Assembly (NCBI GenBank): GCA_030750975.1
Contig: JASMHC010000018.1
Coordinates: forward strand, 1-64,000
DNA from: Paracoccaceae bacterium
GTDB taxonomy: Bacteria > Pseudomonadota > Alphaproteobacteria > Rhodobacterales > Rhodobacteraceae
DNA: 64,000 nucleotides
Direction: 5' to 3'
Shown: positions 8,736-17,281 of the stretch, piece by piece
Numbering within the stretch: position 1 is the stretch's first letter
How the letters are laid out: each line of letters starts with the position of its first letter
Program-made: the position numbers and the translations under genes
Notes under the pieces: model-generated
Databases searched by the model: none
What the model saw: only the letters and a program-made list of their open reading frames with translations
What the model was told of the DNA's origin: nothing

Positions 8736-8748
8736 AAAACGTCGCGTT

Positions 8749-8823
8749 TTGACAAGATGTCGCAATTGGAAAAGACTGTCTTCAGGTTCAAACGGCTACT
8801 GCTTCGCAGTCCAAGGAGCCGCG
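8749..8823 (+). promoter_or_regulatory. Possible promoter and hairpin before the small ORF/mttB pair
   Basis: A perfect TTGACA at 8749-8754 is followed after 17 bp by the weak AAGACT at 8772. A small hairpin (ACTGC-TTC-GCAGT, 8798-8810) then precedes the strong ribosome site AAGGAG of the 30-codon ORF at 8824. Boxes were identified by eye; the -10 is poor. Confidence 0.3.
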
Positions 8824-8916
8824 ATGCAAAGCGATGTCAGCAAAATCGATCTGGTGGTTCGTACCATAGGTGCCGAACGTGGCCGCGCCGCGCGTGGTCG
8901 GCCTGCGCAGGGCTGA
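8824..8916 (+). CDS. 30-aa basic small ORF upstream of mttB homologue
   Basis: An ATG at 8824 preceded by a near-perfect AAGGAG opens a 30-codon ORF ending in TGA at 8916. The product begins MQSDVSKIDLVV and ends in an Arg/Gly-rich tail (RGRAARGRPAQG). The ribosome site is better than that of the following mttB-like gene, whose start is 37 nt downstream. It could be a small protein, a leader peptide or a chance ORF. I do not recognise it. Confidence 0.35.
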   Translation: MQSDVSKIDLVVRTIGAERGRAARGRPAQG

Positions 8917-8953
8917 CAAACCCTGATTGCTCCTTGTACTGAAAGACCGTGAA

Positions 8954-10501
8954 ATGACTGCTGTTAAACCATCCCGCACCGGGCGTTCCGGTGGCCGTAC
9001 TGCCCGTCGAACCGCCCGCGCGAGCGCCCTTCCCGATGATCAGAAACCTGTACGCCCCGGCATGCCCGGCGGGCGATACAAACCGCTTACCGAAATTGAC
9101 GTTGCGAAAATTCACAACGCGGCTCTGGAAGCGCTTGAAACAATTGGCCTGGCCGACGCCCCCGAAAGCGGCGCGGCCTATTTGACGGCGGCAGGTGCCG
9201 TGCAGGGCGATGACGGGCGCATTCGTTTTCCACGCGCTCTGGTCGAAGACACACTTGCCAGCGCCAATAGATCGATCACCCTGCACGGGCGTGATCCGAA
9301 ACATGATCTGAACCTTTCCGGCGCGAACGTGCATTACGGAACGGCTGGTGCGGCCGTTCACATGGTGGATGTTGAAGGCAAGAATTACCGGGACAGCACC
9401 GTTCAGGATCTATTCGACGCCGCCCGAATTGCGGATCGGCTGGACAATATCCACTTTGTCCAGCGCCCTATGGTGTGCCGCGACATCACCGACAATCTGG
9501 AGATGGACTATAATTCGGTTTACGCCACCTGCGCCGGAACGACCAAACATGTTGGCACGTCATTTTCCGAACCGCACCACGTCGCGCCCACGTTGGATAT
9601 TCTGCATATGATCGCGGGCGGCGAAGAAAAATGGCGCGCGCGCCCCTTCGTTTCAAATTCGAATTGCTTTGTCGTTCCGCCAATGAAATTCGCAACTGAA
9701 AGCTGCGAAGTCATGGAGCGTTGCATCGAAGGCGGAATGCCGGTTCTTCTGCTTTCCGCGGGCATGGCCGGAGCGACCGCCCCCTCGACAATCGCCGGCG
9801 CAATCACGCAGGCCGTTGCCGAATGTCTGGCGGGACTGGTCTATGTAAACGCGGTAAAACCCGGTGCCCCGGCGATCTTTGGCACCTGGCCATTTGGTCT
9901 GGACCTGCGCACTGGTGCCATGACCATGGGATCAGGGGAACAGGCGCTGCTGACAGCCGGATGCGGCCAGATGCATGCCTATTATGACCTGCCCGGAGGC
10001 GCCGCTGCCGGGGCCTCGGACAGCAAGTTGCCCGATATGCAAGCAGGTTGGGAACAAATGTGTTCAAATGTCATGGCGGGCCTGTCCGGGGTCAACATGA
10101 TCTACGAGGCGGCGGGCATGCATGCCTCATTGCTTGGGTTCTGCCACGAAAGTCTTATTCTCGGGGACGACATTATTGGTCAGGCACAACGCTGTGTGCG
10201 CGGGATCGAGGTGAACGACGAAACTCTGGCGCTGGATCAGATGCGCGAGGTCTGTCTGGGCGGACCGGGCCATTACCTTGGGACCAGTCAAACACTGGGT
10301 CGTATGCAGAAAGACCATGTCTATCCAGCCATGGGGGATCGCACCTCTCCGAAAGAATGGGCCGAGAACGGCAAGCCTGACCTTGTTGCCAAAGCAACGG
10401 CGCGAAAAGAGGCGATTTTGTCCGAACCCTCGAACGCGATGTTTGATGCTGCGACTGATCTGATGATCCGCGAGAAATTCAATATTCACCTTCCGCAGTA
10501 A
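8954..10501 (+). CDS. Trimethylamine methyltransferase (MttB) family protein, non-pyrrolysine
   Basis: This 515-aa member of the MttB/COG5598 superfamily contains methyltransferases that pass a methyl group from quaternary amines to a corrinoid protein. The frame has no internal TAG, so it is the pyrrolysine-free type, some of which demethylate glycine betaine or related compounds. The first 25 residues are unusually rich in Arg, Thr and Gly (RTGRSGGRTARRTARAS) before the conserved domain begins near residue 35. ATG 8954 is preferred to TTG 8927. No corrinoid protein or reactivase gene is adjacent, so the substrate is unknown. Confidence 0.8.
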   Translation: MTAVKPSRTGRSGGRTARRTARASALPDDQKPVRPGMPGGRYKPLTEIDVAKIHNAALEALETIGLADAPESGAAYLTAAGAVQGDDGRIRFPRALVEDTLASANRSITLHGRDPKHDLNLSGANVHYGTAGAAVHMVDVEGKNYRDSTVQDLFDAARIADRLDNIHFVQRPMVCRDITDNLEMDYNSVYATCAGTTKHVGTSFSEPHHVAPTLDILHMIAGGEEKWRARPFVSNSNCFVVPPMKFATESCEVMERCIEGGMPVLLLSAGMAGATAPSTIAGAITQAVAECLAGLVYVNAVKPGAPAIFGTWPFGLDLRTGAMTMGSGEQALLTAGCGQMHAYYDLPGGAAAGASDSKLPDMQAGWEQMCSNVMAGLSGVNMIYEAAGMHASLLGFCHESLILGDDIIGQAQRCVRGIEVNDETLALDQMREVCLGGPGHYLGTSQTLGRMQKDHVYPAMGDRTSPKEWAENGKPDLVAKATARKEAILSEPSNAMFDAATDLMIREKFNIHLPQ

Positions 10502-10577
10502 AGCCCGTGCATTTTTGCCCCTAGCCTTTTGGCCGTCCGCAGTATAGGCGGGCGGCGAACAGGAAAAGGCGTCTGAA

Positions 10578-12395
10578 ATGGACCTTCGCAATATCGCGAT
10601 CATCGCGCACGTTGATCACGGCAAAACCACGCTGGTGGACGAGCTGCTTAAGCAATCGGGTGCTTTTCGCGCCAATCAGGCTGTGGCCGAACGGGCCATG
10701 GACAGCAACGATCTGGAACGCGAACGCGGGATCACGATCTTTGCCAAGCCAACCAGTGTTGAGTGGAAAAACACCCGCATCAACATCGTTGACACCCCCG
10801 GACACGCCGATTTCGGGGGCGAGGTTGAACGCATCCTGTCGATGGTGGACGGGGTTGTGTTGCTGGTGGACGCCGCCGAAGGGCCGATGCCGCAGACCAA
10901 GTTCGTAACGTCGAAAGCGCTTGCACTGGGGTTGCGGCCCATCGTGGTGCTGAACAAGGTGGACAAACCGGATGCAGAACCCGACCGCGCCTTGGACGAA
11001 TGTTTCGATCTTTTTGCGTCGCTTGACGCCGATGATGACCAGCTGGATTTTCCGCATATGTACGCCTCGGGCCGGAATGGCTGGTGCGACGCCGAACTGG
11101 ACGGGCCGCGCAAAAATCTGGACGCGCTTTTCAATCTGATCGTCAATCATGTTCCAAAGCCAAAACAGATTTCCCGTCAGAACGAAGATTTCCGCATGCT
11201 GGCCACCACGCTTGGCTCGGACCCGTTTGTTGGCCGTTTGCTGACCGGTCGTGTGGAAACCGGCAAGTTGAAGGTGGGGGCCACCGTTCAGGCGCTAAGC
11301 CGCGTGGGCCAGAAGATCGAACAATTCCGCGTAACCCGTATTCAGGCGTTCCGCGGTTTGGCCCAGCAGGATATCGACGAAGCCGTCGCAGGCGATATCG
11401 TGTCGATTGCCGGAATGTCCAAGGCCACCGTGGCCGACACGATCTGCGCCTTGGCCGTAGACGAACCCTTGGACGCGCAACCGATTGATCCGCCAACCAT
11501 CACCGTAACTTTCGGCATCAACGACAGCCCGCTGGCCGGGCGGGACGGCAAGAAAGTCCAAAGCCGCGTTATCCGGGACCGTCTGATGAAAGAGGCGGAA
11601 TCAAACGTGGCCATCAAGATTGCCGACACCCCCGGTGGCGAGGCCTTTGAGGTTTCGGGACGGGGCGAACTGCAAATGGGCGTTCTGATCGAGAACATGC
11701 GCCGCGAAGGGTTCGAGCTTTCTATCTCGCGCCCTCAGGTGATTATGCGCGAGGAGGACGGCCAGAAGATCGAACCGATTGAAGAGGTCACTATCGACGT
11801 CGATGATGACTATTCCGGTGCGGTGATTGAAAAGCTGACTGGCACCCGCAAAGGCGAAATGACCGATATGCGCCAGACAGGCGGCAAGACGCGGATCATC
11901 GCACTTGTCCCGTCGCGCGGGTTGATCGGATATCACGGTGAATTCCTGACCGATACACGCGGCACAGGGGTTTTGAACCGTGTGTTCCACGGTTGGGCAC
12001 CCTATAAAGGCCCAATTCCGGGCCGTCGCGCGGGCGTGCTGATTTCCATGGAGAACGGCACATCGGTTGCCTATGCCCTGTGGAATCTGGAAGACCGGGG
12101 CAAAATGATGATCGGCGCTCAGGCGGCTGTTTATACTGGCATGATCATCGGCGAACACAGCCGCGAAAACGATCTTGAAGTGAACCCGCTGAAGGGTAAG
12201 AAACTGACCAACGTGCGCGCCTCGGGAACGGACGAAGCGGTTCGTCTGACCACTCCGATCACCCTGTCGCTGGAAGAGGCCATCGCCTATATCAACGACG
12301 ATGAATTGGTTGAAGTCACCCCCAACGCAATCAGATTGCGCAAGCGCTACCTAGATCCGCACGAGCGTAAGCGGATGTCGAAGACTGCCAATTAA
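10578..12395 (+). CDS. typA: Translational GTPase TypA/BipA
   Basis: A 605-aa ribosome-binding GTPase related to EF-G and LepA, acting in ribosome assembly and stress adaptation. The P-loop AHVDHGKT is at 10-17, switch II DTPGHADF at 72-79 and NKVD at 126-129. The domain II, EF-G-like and TypA-specific C-terminal domains follow, with conserved GTRKGEM and RGLIGYHGEFLTDTRG segments. Length is standard. A hairpin terminator follows the stop codon, so the gene is probably monocistronic. Confidence 0.96.
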   Translation: MDLRNIAIIAHVDHGKTTLVDELLKQSGAFRANQAVAERAMDSNDLERERGITIFAKPTSVEWKNTRINIVDTPGHADFGGEVERILSMVDGVVLLVDAAEGPMPQTKFVTSKALALGLRPIVVLNKVDKPDAEPDRALDECFDLFASLDADDDQLDFPHMYASGRNGWCDAELDGPRKNLDALFNLIVNHVPKPKQISRQNEDFRMLATTLGSDPFVGRLLTGRVETGKLKVGATVQALSRVGQKIEQFRVTRIQAFRGLAQQDIDEAVAGDIVSIAGMSKATVADTICALAVDEPLDAQPIDPPTITVTFGINDSPLAGRDGKKVQSRVIRDRLMKEAESNVAIKIADTPGGEAFEVSGRGELQMGVLIENMRREGFELSISRPQVIMREEDGQKIEPIEEVTIDVDDDYSGAVIEKLTGTRKGEMTDMRQTGGKTRIIALVPSRGLIGYHGEFLTDTRGTGVLNRVFHGWAPYKGPIPGRRAGVLISMENGTSVAYALWNLEDRGKMMIGAQAAVYTGMIIGEHSRENDLEVNPLKGKKLTNVRASGTDEAVRLTTPITLSLEEAIAYINDDELVEVTPNAIRLRKRYLDPHERKRMSKTAN

Positions 12396-12419
12396 ACGCC
12401 GTTCACATATTTCAATGAC

Positions 12420-12451
12420 TCACCCGCCCCAAAGGCGGGTGATTTGCTTTT
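12420..12451 (+). terminator. Rho-independent terminator of typA
   Basis: TCACCCGCC and GGCGGGTGA form a perfect 9-bp stem with a 5-nt loop (12420-12442), followed by TTTGCTTTT. It lies 25 bp after the typA stop codon. Confidence 0.85.
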
Positions 12452-12664
12452 GTCTGGTTTGATTCGAGGCAATCTAACAGTATACTTTCATATTGATAAT
12501 TATTGCGCGCGATAGTTTTCGATGCAGAAACAATGCACCCCCAGGCTGGCGTCTGTCGTCCAACCAAGCATAATCCTTGGCTCGCCCTCATTAATTCAAT
12601 GATTCCAGTGTACAAGAGAATACCAACAGTAACGATCACACCTTGTCCGTACCGGAGTCCTGCT

Positions 12665-13033
12665 ATGCACAGCCTGATTATCAAAGCCATTGCATCCACC
12701 AATATCGTCGTTTTGACAGCTTCGTCTGCGACCGCCCAATATTGGGGCGGAGGAGGCCGTGGCTGGGGATCCGGTGGCCGGGGTTCAGGCGGTTGGGGAT
12801 CCGGTGGCTGGGGGTCTGGCAGCTGGGGTTCAGGCGGTTGGGGATCCGGTGGCTGGGGATCTGGCAGCTGGGGTTCTGGCAGTGGCGGCTCTGGCAGTGG
12901 CGGCGCACTTGTCGCCCCCGAAATTGATGCATCCTCAGGCATGCTTGCCATTGTTGCCCTAAGCGCGGTCCTGCTTTTCGTCTTTGAGCGTCGTCGTCAG
13001 GCCAAGGCAATTGCTGTTGAAGCCTCGGAATAA
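12665..13033 (+). CDS. VPEID-CTERM sorted Gly/Trp-rich repeat protein
   Basis: This 122-aa precursor has four parts: an N-terminal signal peptide (1-24, likely cut after SATA); a Gly-Ser-Trp repeat region (27-80) built on WGSGG/WGSGS pentads; the sorting motif VAPEID at 83-88; and a transmembrane helix (about 92-107) ending in the basic cluster ERRRQAK. This is the layout of VPEID-CTERM proteins, cut by exosortase E. The ATG at 12665 is chosen because it begins a good signal peptide. The gene ends base-to-base against the convergent exosortase E gene. The mature protein should be a small surface or exported Gly/Trp-rich protein. Confidence 0.85.
   Translation: MHSLIIKAIASTNIVVLTASSATAQYWGGGGRGWGSGGRGSGGWGSGGWGSGSWGSGGWGSGGWGSGSWGSGSGGSGSGGALVAPEIDASSGMLAIVALSAVLLFVFERRRQAKAIAVEASE
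12780..12882 (+). repeat. 45-bp tandem repeat coding for Gly-Ser-Trp pentads
   Basis: Two nearly identical 45-bp units (12780-12824 and 12825-12869, differing at one visible base) are followed by the start of a third. Each unit is itself built of 15-bp blocks coding for W-G-S-G-G/S. The array lies in the VPEID-CTERM gene and could change length by slippage or recombination. Confidence 0.85.
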
Positions 13034-14668
13034 TCAGATCAACGTATAGTCGCCCACCCAGACCGCTCCGGCGGCGACCACGGCATTGGCAACCAAATGG
13101 GCCTGAATGGGATCGCAAATGCGGTCCCTTCTTAGTTTCACCAACGCAAAGGCCACGCCGGCCAACCCGCCGGCGATTATGCGGTCATGCAACAGCCCGA
13201 ACAACAGGCTTGGGATCGCAATGGCAAGAACACGCATCGGCCATCCGCCCAAATCAAGCTTGTCCAACAAATAGCCGCGGAAAAACAGCTCTTCGATCAG
13301 TGGGACCAACAAGATCGTTCCGACAAGGCGCGTAAACAGCCAAAACAGGGTCGGTGGTTCGCCCGCAACCGCGCCGCCCCAAACAGGGGCCAGCCAGAGC
13401 AAACCAACAACAAGACCAACCAAAATGGACAGCCCATCGACCGACCATTCAAGGGCCAGAATCGGACGGTGGAAATACGCAACCGCCAAGGCCATGAGAC
13501 CAACCTGAAACGGATACCCGTCCGACGGAGTGCCCCAAAGCGTGTTCACAATCACACCCGAGATCAGAAAGACAACCAGGGGCAGGATCTGATAGGCCAC
13601 CTGATCCTCGGTCAGGCGCGGCGGCTTGTGGCGAACTCCGTCGCGGTAAATCCATTGGCTCGAATTGGCGATGATAACGACGACGGATGCCAGCAGGGTA
13701 AATAGCATCCAGCCCGCATAGGAATGAAAGCCTTCTATCGCATGCTCGGGCGACACAAAGGCCCCAACCAGCAAAAGGGCGATGATCCGAACGATATTGA
13801 ACAGCCAACTGACAAGCAGCGCGATCGGAAACAGGACACCCCAATATCGTTTGTTGTTCAGATCACCCCGCATCAGAAGGGCGTAAATTGTCATGAAGCC
13901 GGTCATCAATGCCAGCCCCTCGACCCCGGAACAGGCAGCGGCGATGATGACGGCAAAATCCTGCACGACGATCAAAAACTCAGACGGGCGCGCAAAAACC
14001 TCGACCCCAAGCAGGTCAATGCCCAGATAAACCAGAAGAAAGGTCAGTTTGTTCAGCGCCGCCGCTTCCCAAAGGGGTTGCACCGCCAGCGCGATATCGG
14101 GAAGGAAGAACGCCCCCAACAAAATACCCGGCAGCAACCAACCATCTGCCATTGTCCAGTCACGCCAGTCGCGCCAGCGCAGGCACCAGCTCATCAATCC
14201 GAAAACCATGAGAGCACCGCCAACCGCAATGATCAAAAGAACAAGGATCGCATTTTCTTCCATCCCGCTCGGTGAGAAAATGAGCAACGGAAGAAATACG
14301 GTCGCGAACCCGGCAAAATTGGCAAGCAGAAACAGTCGGTTGCCAATATGGACCCGAGCTGCGTCCAAAAGCGTTTCAAGCAATTCCCGACGTTTAAGTA
14401 AATAGAACACAAGCACAACAAGGATGACGCCCGCGCGAACGATCCCGCTTCGCAGCCCCCGGCAAGCGGCATAATAATCCGTTTTGGCGCAATCAAAATC
14501 GACCAAAAACTGGTAGATCACCGCGATCACCGCGATTTCGATCAAAAATAGCGTGGTGGCTGTGGCCAGACGAACCAATTGGGTATCCTGATTAACTGCT
14601 TTTTTTTTCAAGGACGATACCAAACCAAAGCCGGGCCGCCAAGAAATACAGGCGACATGCCAAGGCAT
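13034..14668 (-). CDS. xrtE: Exosortase E / CPBP protease fusion (VPEID-CTERM system)
   Basis: A 544-aa polytopic membrane protein with two parts. The exosortase domain (about 170-340) has the transpeptidase-like triad C246 (AACSGVEG), R294 (NIVRI) and H315 (FHSYAGW). The C-terminal CPBP/Abi-type intramembrane protease domain (about 440-535) has E459-E460 and R464 (EELFFRG), H494 (FGLLH) and H524/N528 (HLVAN). This fusion defines exosortase E. ATG 14668 gives a length typical of the family; a TTG at 14623 is an alternative. The much longer open frame reaching 15643 runs antisense through serS and is not coding. Its substrate gene abuts it convergently. Confidence 0.9.
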   Translation of the reverse strand: MPWHVACISWRPGFGLVSSLKKKAVNQDTQLVRLATATTLFLIEIAVIAVIYQFLVDFDCAKTDYYAACRGLRSGIVRAGVILVVLVFYLLKRRELLETLLDAARVHIGNRLFLLANFAGFATVFLPLLIFSPSGMEENAILVLLIIAVGGALMVFGLMSWCLRWRDWRDWTMADGWLLPGILLGAFFLPDIALAVQPLWEAAALNKLTFLLVYLGIDLLGVEVFARPSEFLIVVQDFAVIIAAACSGVEGLALMTGFMTIYALLMRGDLNNKRYWGVLFPIALLVSWLFNIVRIIALLLVGAFVSPEHAIEGFHSYAGWMLFTLLASVVVIIANSSQWIYRDGVRHKPPRLTEDQVAYQILPLVVFLISGVIVNTLWGTPSDGYPFQVGLMALAVAYFHRPILALEWSVDGLSILVGLVVGLLWLAPVWGGAVAGEPPTLFWLFTRLVGTILLVPLIEELFFRGYLLDKLDLGGWPMRVLAIAIPSLLFGLLHDRIIAGGLAGVAFALVKLRRDRICDPIQAHLVANAVVAAGAVWVGDYTLI

Positions 14669-14746
14669 TGTTTCAGGCACTACCCTAGCAGGACAAACTG
14701 GTGCATAACGCGGGAAAAGACTCGTTGCACAAAAAGGACCTGAACG

Positions 14747-16039
14747 ATGCACGATATACGGGCGATCCGCGAAAACCCCGAGGCTTTTGACGCAGCTATG
14801 GCGCGGCGGGGGCTGAGCGGTGTGTCGTCTCAGGTTCTGCGGCTGGACGAAGAACGGCGCGCGGCAATCCTTGCGGCTGAAACAGCCCAGTCGGATCAGA
14901 AAAAAGCCGCCAAAGACGTTGGCGCCGCCAAGGCCAAGGGCGACGAGGCGGAATTTGAACGTCTCAGGTCCCTTGTCGCCGCGAAGAAGGATGAGGTTGC
15001 GGCAATGCAGTCCGAAGCGAAAGCAAAAGACGAAGCCGTTGCGAACCTGCTGATGGGTCTGCCCAACCTGCCCTTTAAGGATATTCCCGACGGCGATGAT
15101 GAAGCGGACAATGTTCAAATCCGCACATGGGGCGAGCCACGGAAACTGAATTTCGAGGCCAGAGAACATTTTGAGATTTCCGGCGTTCAGACCGGCATGG
15201 ATTTCGAAATGGCGGCGAAACTGTCGGGGTCGCGGTTTATGGTGCTGAACGGAGCCGTCGCCCGCATTCATCGCGCCCTCGCCCAGTTCATGATCGACAC
15301 CCATGTTGATGAACACGAACTGGAAGAAACCTGGACACCGGTCCTTGTACGCGAGGATATGATGATCGGCACGGGTCAGTTGCCGAAATTTGGTGAAGAC
15401 AGTTATCAAACCACCAATGGATGGTGGCTGGTTCCGACGGCGGAGGTGCCTTTGACAAACATGGTCAACGGTGAAACCTGGCCGGAAGAGGCCCTGCCCC
15501 GCCGCATGGTCGCCCATACCCAATGTTTCCGCTCTGAGGCCGGCAGTGCCGGACGCGACACCGCAGGGGTGCTGCGCCAGCACCAATTTGAAAAAGTCGA
15601 GATGGTTTCGATCACCCATCCTGACAAGTCCGAGGATGAGCATGCCCGCATGACCCGCTGTGCCGAGGCGATCCTTGAAAAGCTAGGCCTGCCTTATCGC
15701 ACGGTCGTTCTTTGCACCGGCGACATGGGGTTCGGCGCCCGCCGCACCCATGATATCGAGGTCTGGCTGCCGGGACAAAACACATATCGTGAAATCAGCT
15801 CGGTCTCAACTTGCGGAGATTTCCAGGCACGCCGCATGAACGGTCGCTTCAAACCAACCGACGGCGGAAAACCACAATTTGTCCATACGCTTAACGGCTC
15901 TGGCCTTGCGGTCGGACGTGCCCTGATCGCTGTGCTGGAAAACGGCCAGCAAGAGGACGGGTCGGTTGAACTGCCCCAAGTCCTGCATAGTTATCTAGGG
16001 GGCAAAACCCGTCTATCCTCTGACGGGGTTTTGACCTGA
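14747..16039 (+). CDS. serS: Seryl-tRNA synthetase
   Basis: A 430-aa class II aminoacyl-tRNA synthetase. The N-terminal long coiled-coil arm that contacts tRNA-Ser spans about 30-100. The catalytic core has motif 2 around [13 protein letters not shown] and motif 3 at [16 protein letters not shown]. The ATG at 14747 is preceded by AAGGAC. It is divergent from xrtE across 78 bp. Length and all motifs are normal. Confidence 0.97.
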   Translation: MHDIRAIRENPEAFDAAMARRGLSGVSSQVLRLDEERRAAILAAETAQSDQKKAAKDVGAAKAKGDEAEFERLRSLVAAKKDEVAAMQSEAKAKDEAVANLLMGLPNLPFKDIPDGDDEADNVQIRTWGEPRKLNFEAREHFEISGVQTGMDFEMAAKLSGSRFMVLNGAVARIHRALAQFMIDTHVDEHELEETWTPVLVREDMMIGTGQLPKFGEDSYQTTNGWWLVPTAEVPLTNMVNGETWPEEALPRRMVAHTQCFRSEAGSAGRDTAGVLRQHQFEKVEMVSITHPDKSEDEHARMTRCAEAILEKLGLPYRTVVLCTGDMGFGARRTHDIEVWLPGQNTYREISSVSTCGDFQARRMNGRFKPTDGGKPQFVHTLNGSGLAVGRALIAVLENGQQEDGSVELPQVLHSYLGGKTRLSSDGVLT

Positions 16040-16115
16040 CCCACGGGGTTTCCGGACACTCGGACCGTTTCGCCGGATTGTCAGGACCCGGCCACGTCAA
16101 ATCAAAGGCGCGTTG

Positions 16116-16604
16116 ATGAACCAGAAAATCATTCCCAGCCCGGATCAAGAGCGCGCCTTTCGCAACGCCTTAGGCTCGTTTGCCACGGGTGTAACTGTCA
16201 TCACGTCAAAAGCCGATATCGGCCATGTCGGAATTACCGCCAACAGCTTTTCCTCGGTATCGCTTGACCCTGCTTTGGTGCTTTGGTCCGTGGCCAAGGG
16301 ATCGGTCCGCCATGCGTCTTTCACTACGGGCGCCCCTTTTGCCATTCACGTGATGGCACGCAGCCAGGACAGTATCGCGACGGGCTTTGCAGAAAACGGT
16401 TTGTCATTTGAAAACGTTGAGTTTCTTGAAAACCCCGAGGGTATTCGGGTTATTCCTGGCTGCCTTGCGGTGTTCGAATGTACGACCGAGGCTTTGCATG
16501 ACGCGGGCGATCACACAATCGTCGTCGGGCGCGTTCAACGGTTTTCCCACCAGCCCGGTGAACCGTTATTGTTTGCACAAGGCAAATACGGCCGGTTCAT
16601 TTGA
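16116..16604 (+). CDS. Flavin reductase-like domain protein
   Basis: This 162-aa protein is of the split-barrel FMN-binding flavin reductase family (DIM6/NTAB, HpaC-like). Conserved features are the N-terminal FRNALGSFATGVTVIT segment, SFSSVSLDPALVLWSV, which cradles the flavin, and the final GKYGRF. Such proteins supply reduced flavin to monooxygenases or act as FMN-binding oxidoreductases. No partner monooxygenase is next to it. ATG 16116 is chosen over the adjoining TTG 16113. Confidence 0.85.
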   Translation: MNQKIIPSPDQERAFRNALGSFATGVTVITSKADIGHVGITANSFSSVSLDPALVLWSVAKGSVRHASFTTGAPFAIHVMARSQDSIATGFAENGLSFENVEFLENPEGIRVIPGCLAVFECTTEALHDAGDHTIVVGRVQRFSHQPGEPLLFAQGKYGRFI

Positions 16605-16628
16605 TCAAACCTGGCCCGTTCGGCAGAC

Positions 16629-17105
16629 TTACCAACCGATGTAATCGGTAAAGTCGCTGACTGTATCCACCCAGTATTCAAATGTGATTTCAAAGCTTTC
16701 CCGCGACATGCCATCAACATTGACCAGATAGTGCTGGATGATCGGGTCTTTTTCATCATCAACAAATGCTTGCCCGATGCGCTTGTTCAAATTCCAGTCA
16801 TTCATCGACACAAGCGACATCCCGTTGGGCATGTCGAAGGCAGCCGTCAATTGCAGGTCACGACAACTTCTGCCGTTGTCGCAACCGTAGAACTCGATAA
16901 CCAGTGTCGCCCCACCGGCCGCGCTGAATATGATGGGGTCGCCATAATCATCAGTTCCAAGCTCGGCCCTGTATCCCATATCCTGCAAAGCGTTGACGAT
17001 GCTGTCAGGATAGGTTGCCGAAACCGCGGTGCCCGCATTTGCCGGAGCGGTGGCGGCAAGCGCACCGGCTAGAGCCATGGATGTCAGGAATGTTTTCGAG
17101 ATCAT
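16629..17105 (-). CDS. YbjN domain-containing secreted protein
   Basis: A 158-aa protein with a Sec signal peptide (1-24, ending APANAG) and a YbjN-like domain, recognisable from ALQDMGYRAEL near the start and the pattern of a short strand-rich fold. Two cysteines (in YGCDNGRSC) may form a disulfide, fitting a periplasmic location. The start at 17105 is chosen because it begins the signal peptide. Function is unknown; YbjN-type proteins are thought to act as chaperone-like or stress proteins. It is convergent with the flavin reductase gene. Confidence 0.75.
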   Translation of the reverse strand: MISKTFLTSMALAGALAATAPANAGTAVSATYPDSIVNALQDMGYRAELGTDDYGDPIIFSAAGGATLVIEFYGCDNGRSCRDLQLTAAFDMPNGMSLVSMNDWNLNKRIGQAFVDDEKDPIIQHYLVNVDGMSRESFEITFEYWVDTVSDFTDYIGW

Positions 17106-17281
17106 GAACCTCTCCTCAGATTGGGCGCGTTTCCAGACCATTCAAAACGATTTCCTGTCAGGAACCAAGGGGGGAGCTAAATTCGAATTATTCGGTGCAT
17201 TATATCACAGGTGAACAGGCCAACATGGACAATGCATAGGTGGCGGATATATACGCGGGGCAATCAATCTCGGAGACGCAA

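Noticed and set aside
8954-10501. Pyrrolysine-containing trimethylamine methyltransferase
   Set aside because: The frame has no internal TAG codon, so it cannot be the pyrrolysine enzyme.
12503-12664. N-terminal extension of the VPEID-CTERM protein
   Set aside because: The added residues would bury the signal peptide; ATG 12665 begins a normal one.
14669-15643. Long N-terminal extension of exosortase E giving an 869-aa protein
   Set aside because: It runs antisense through serS, has no hydrophobic or exosortase features, and the family length is met from ATG 14668.
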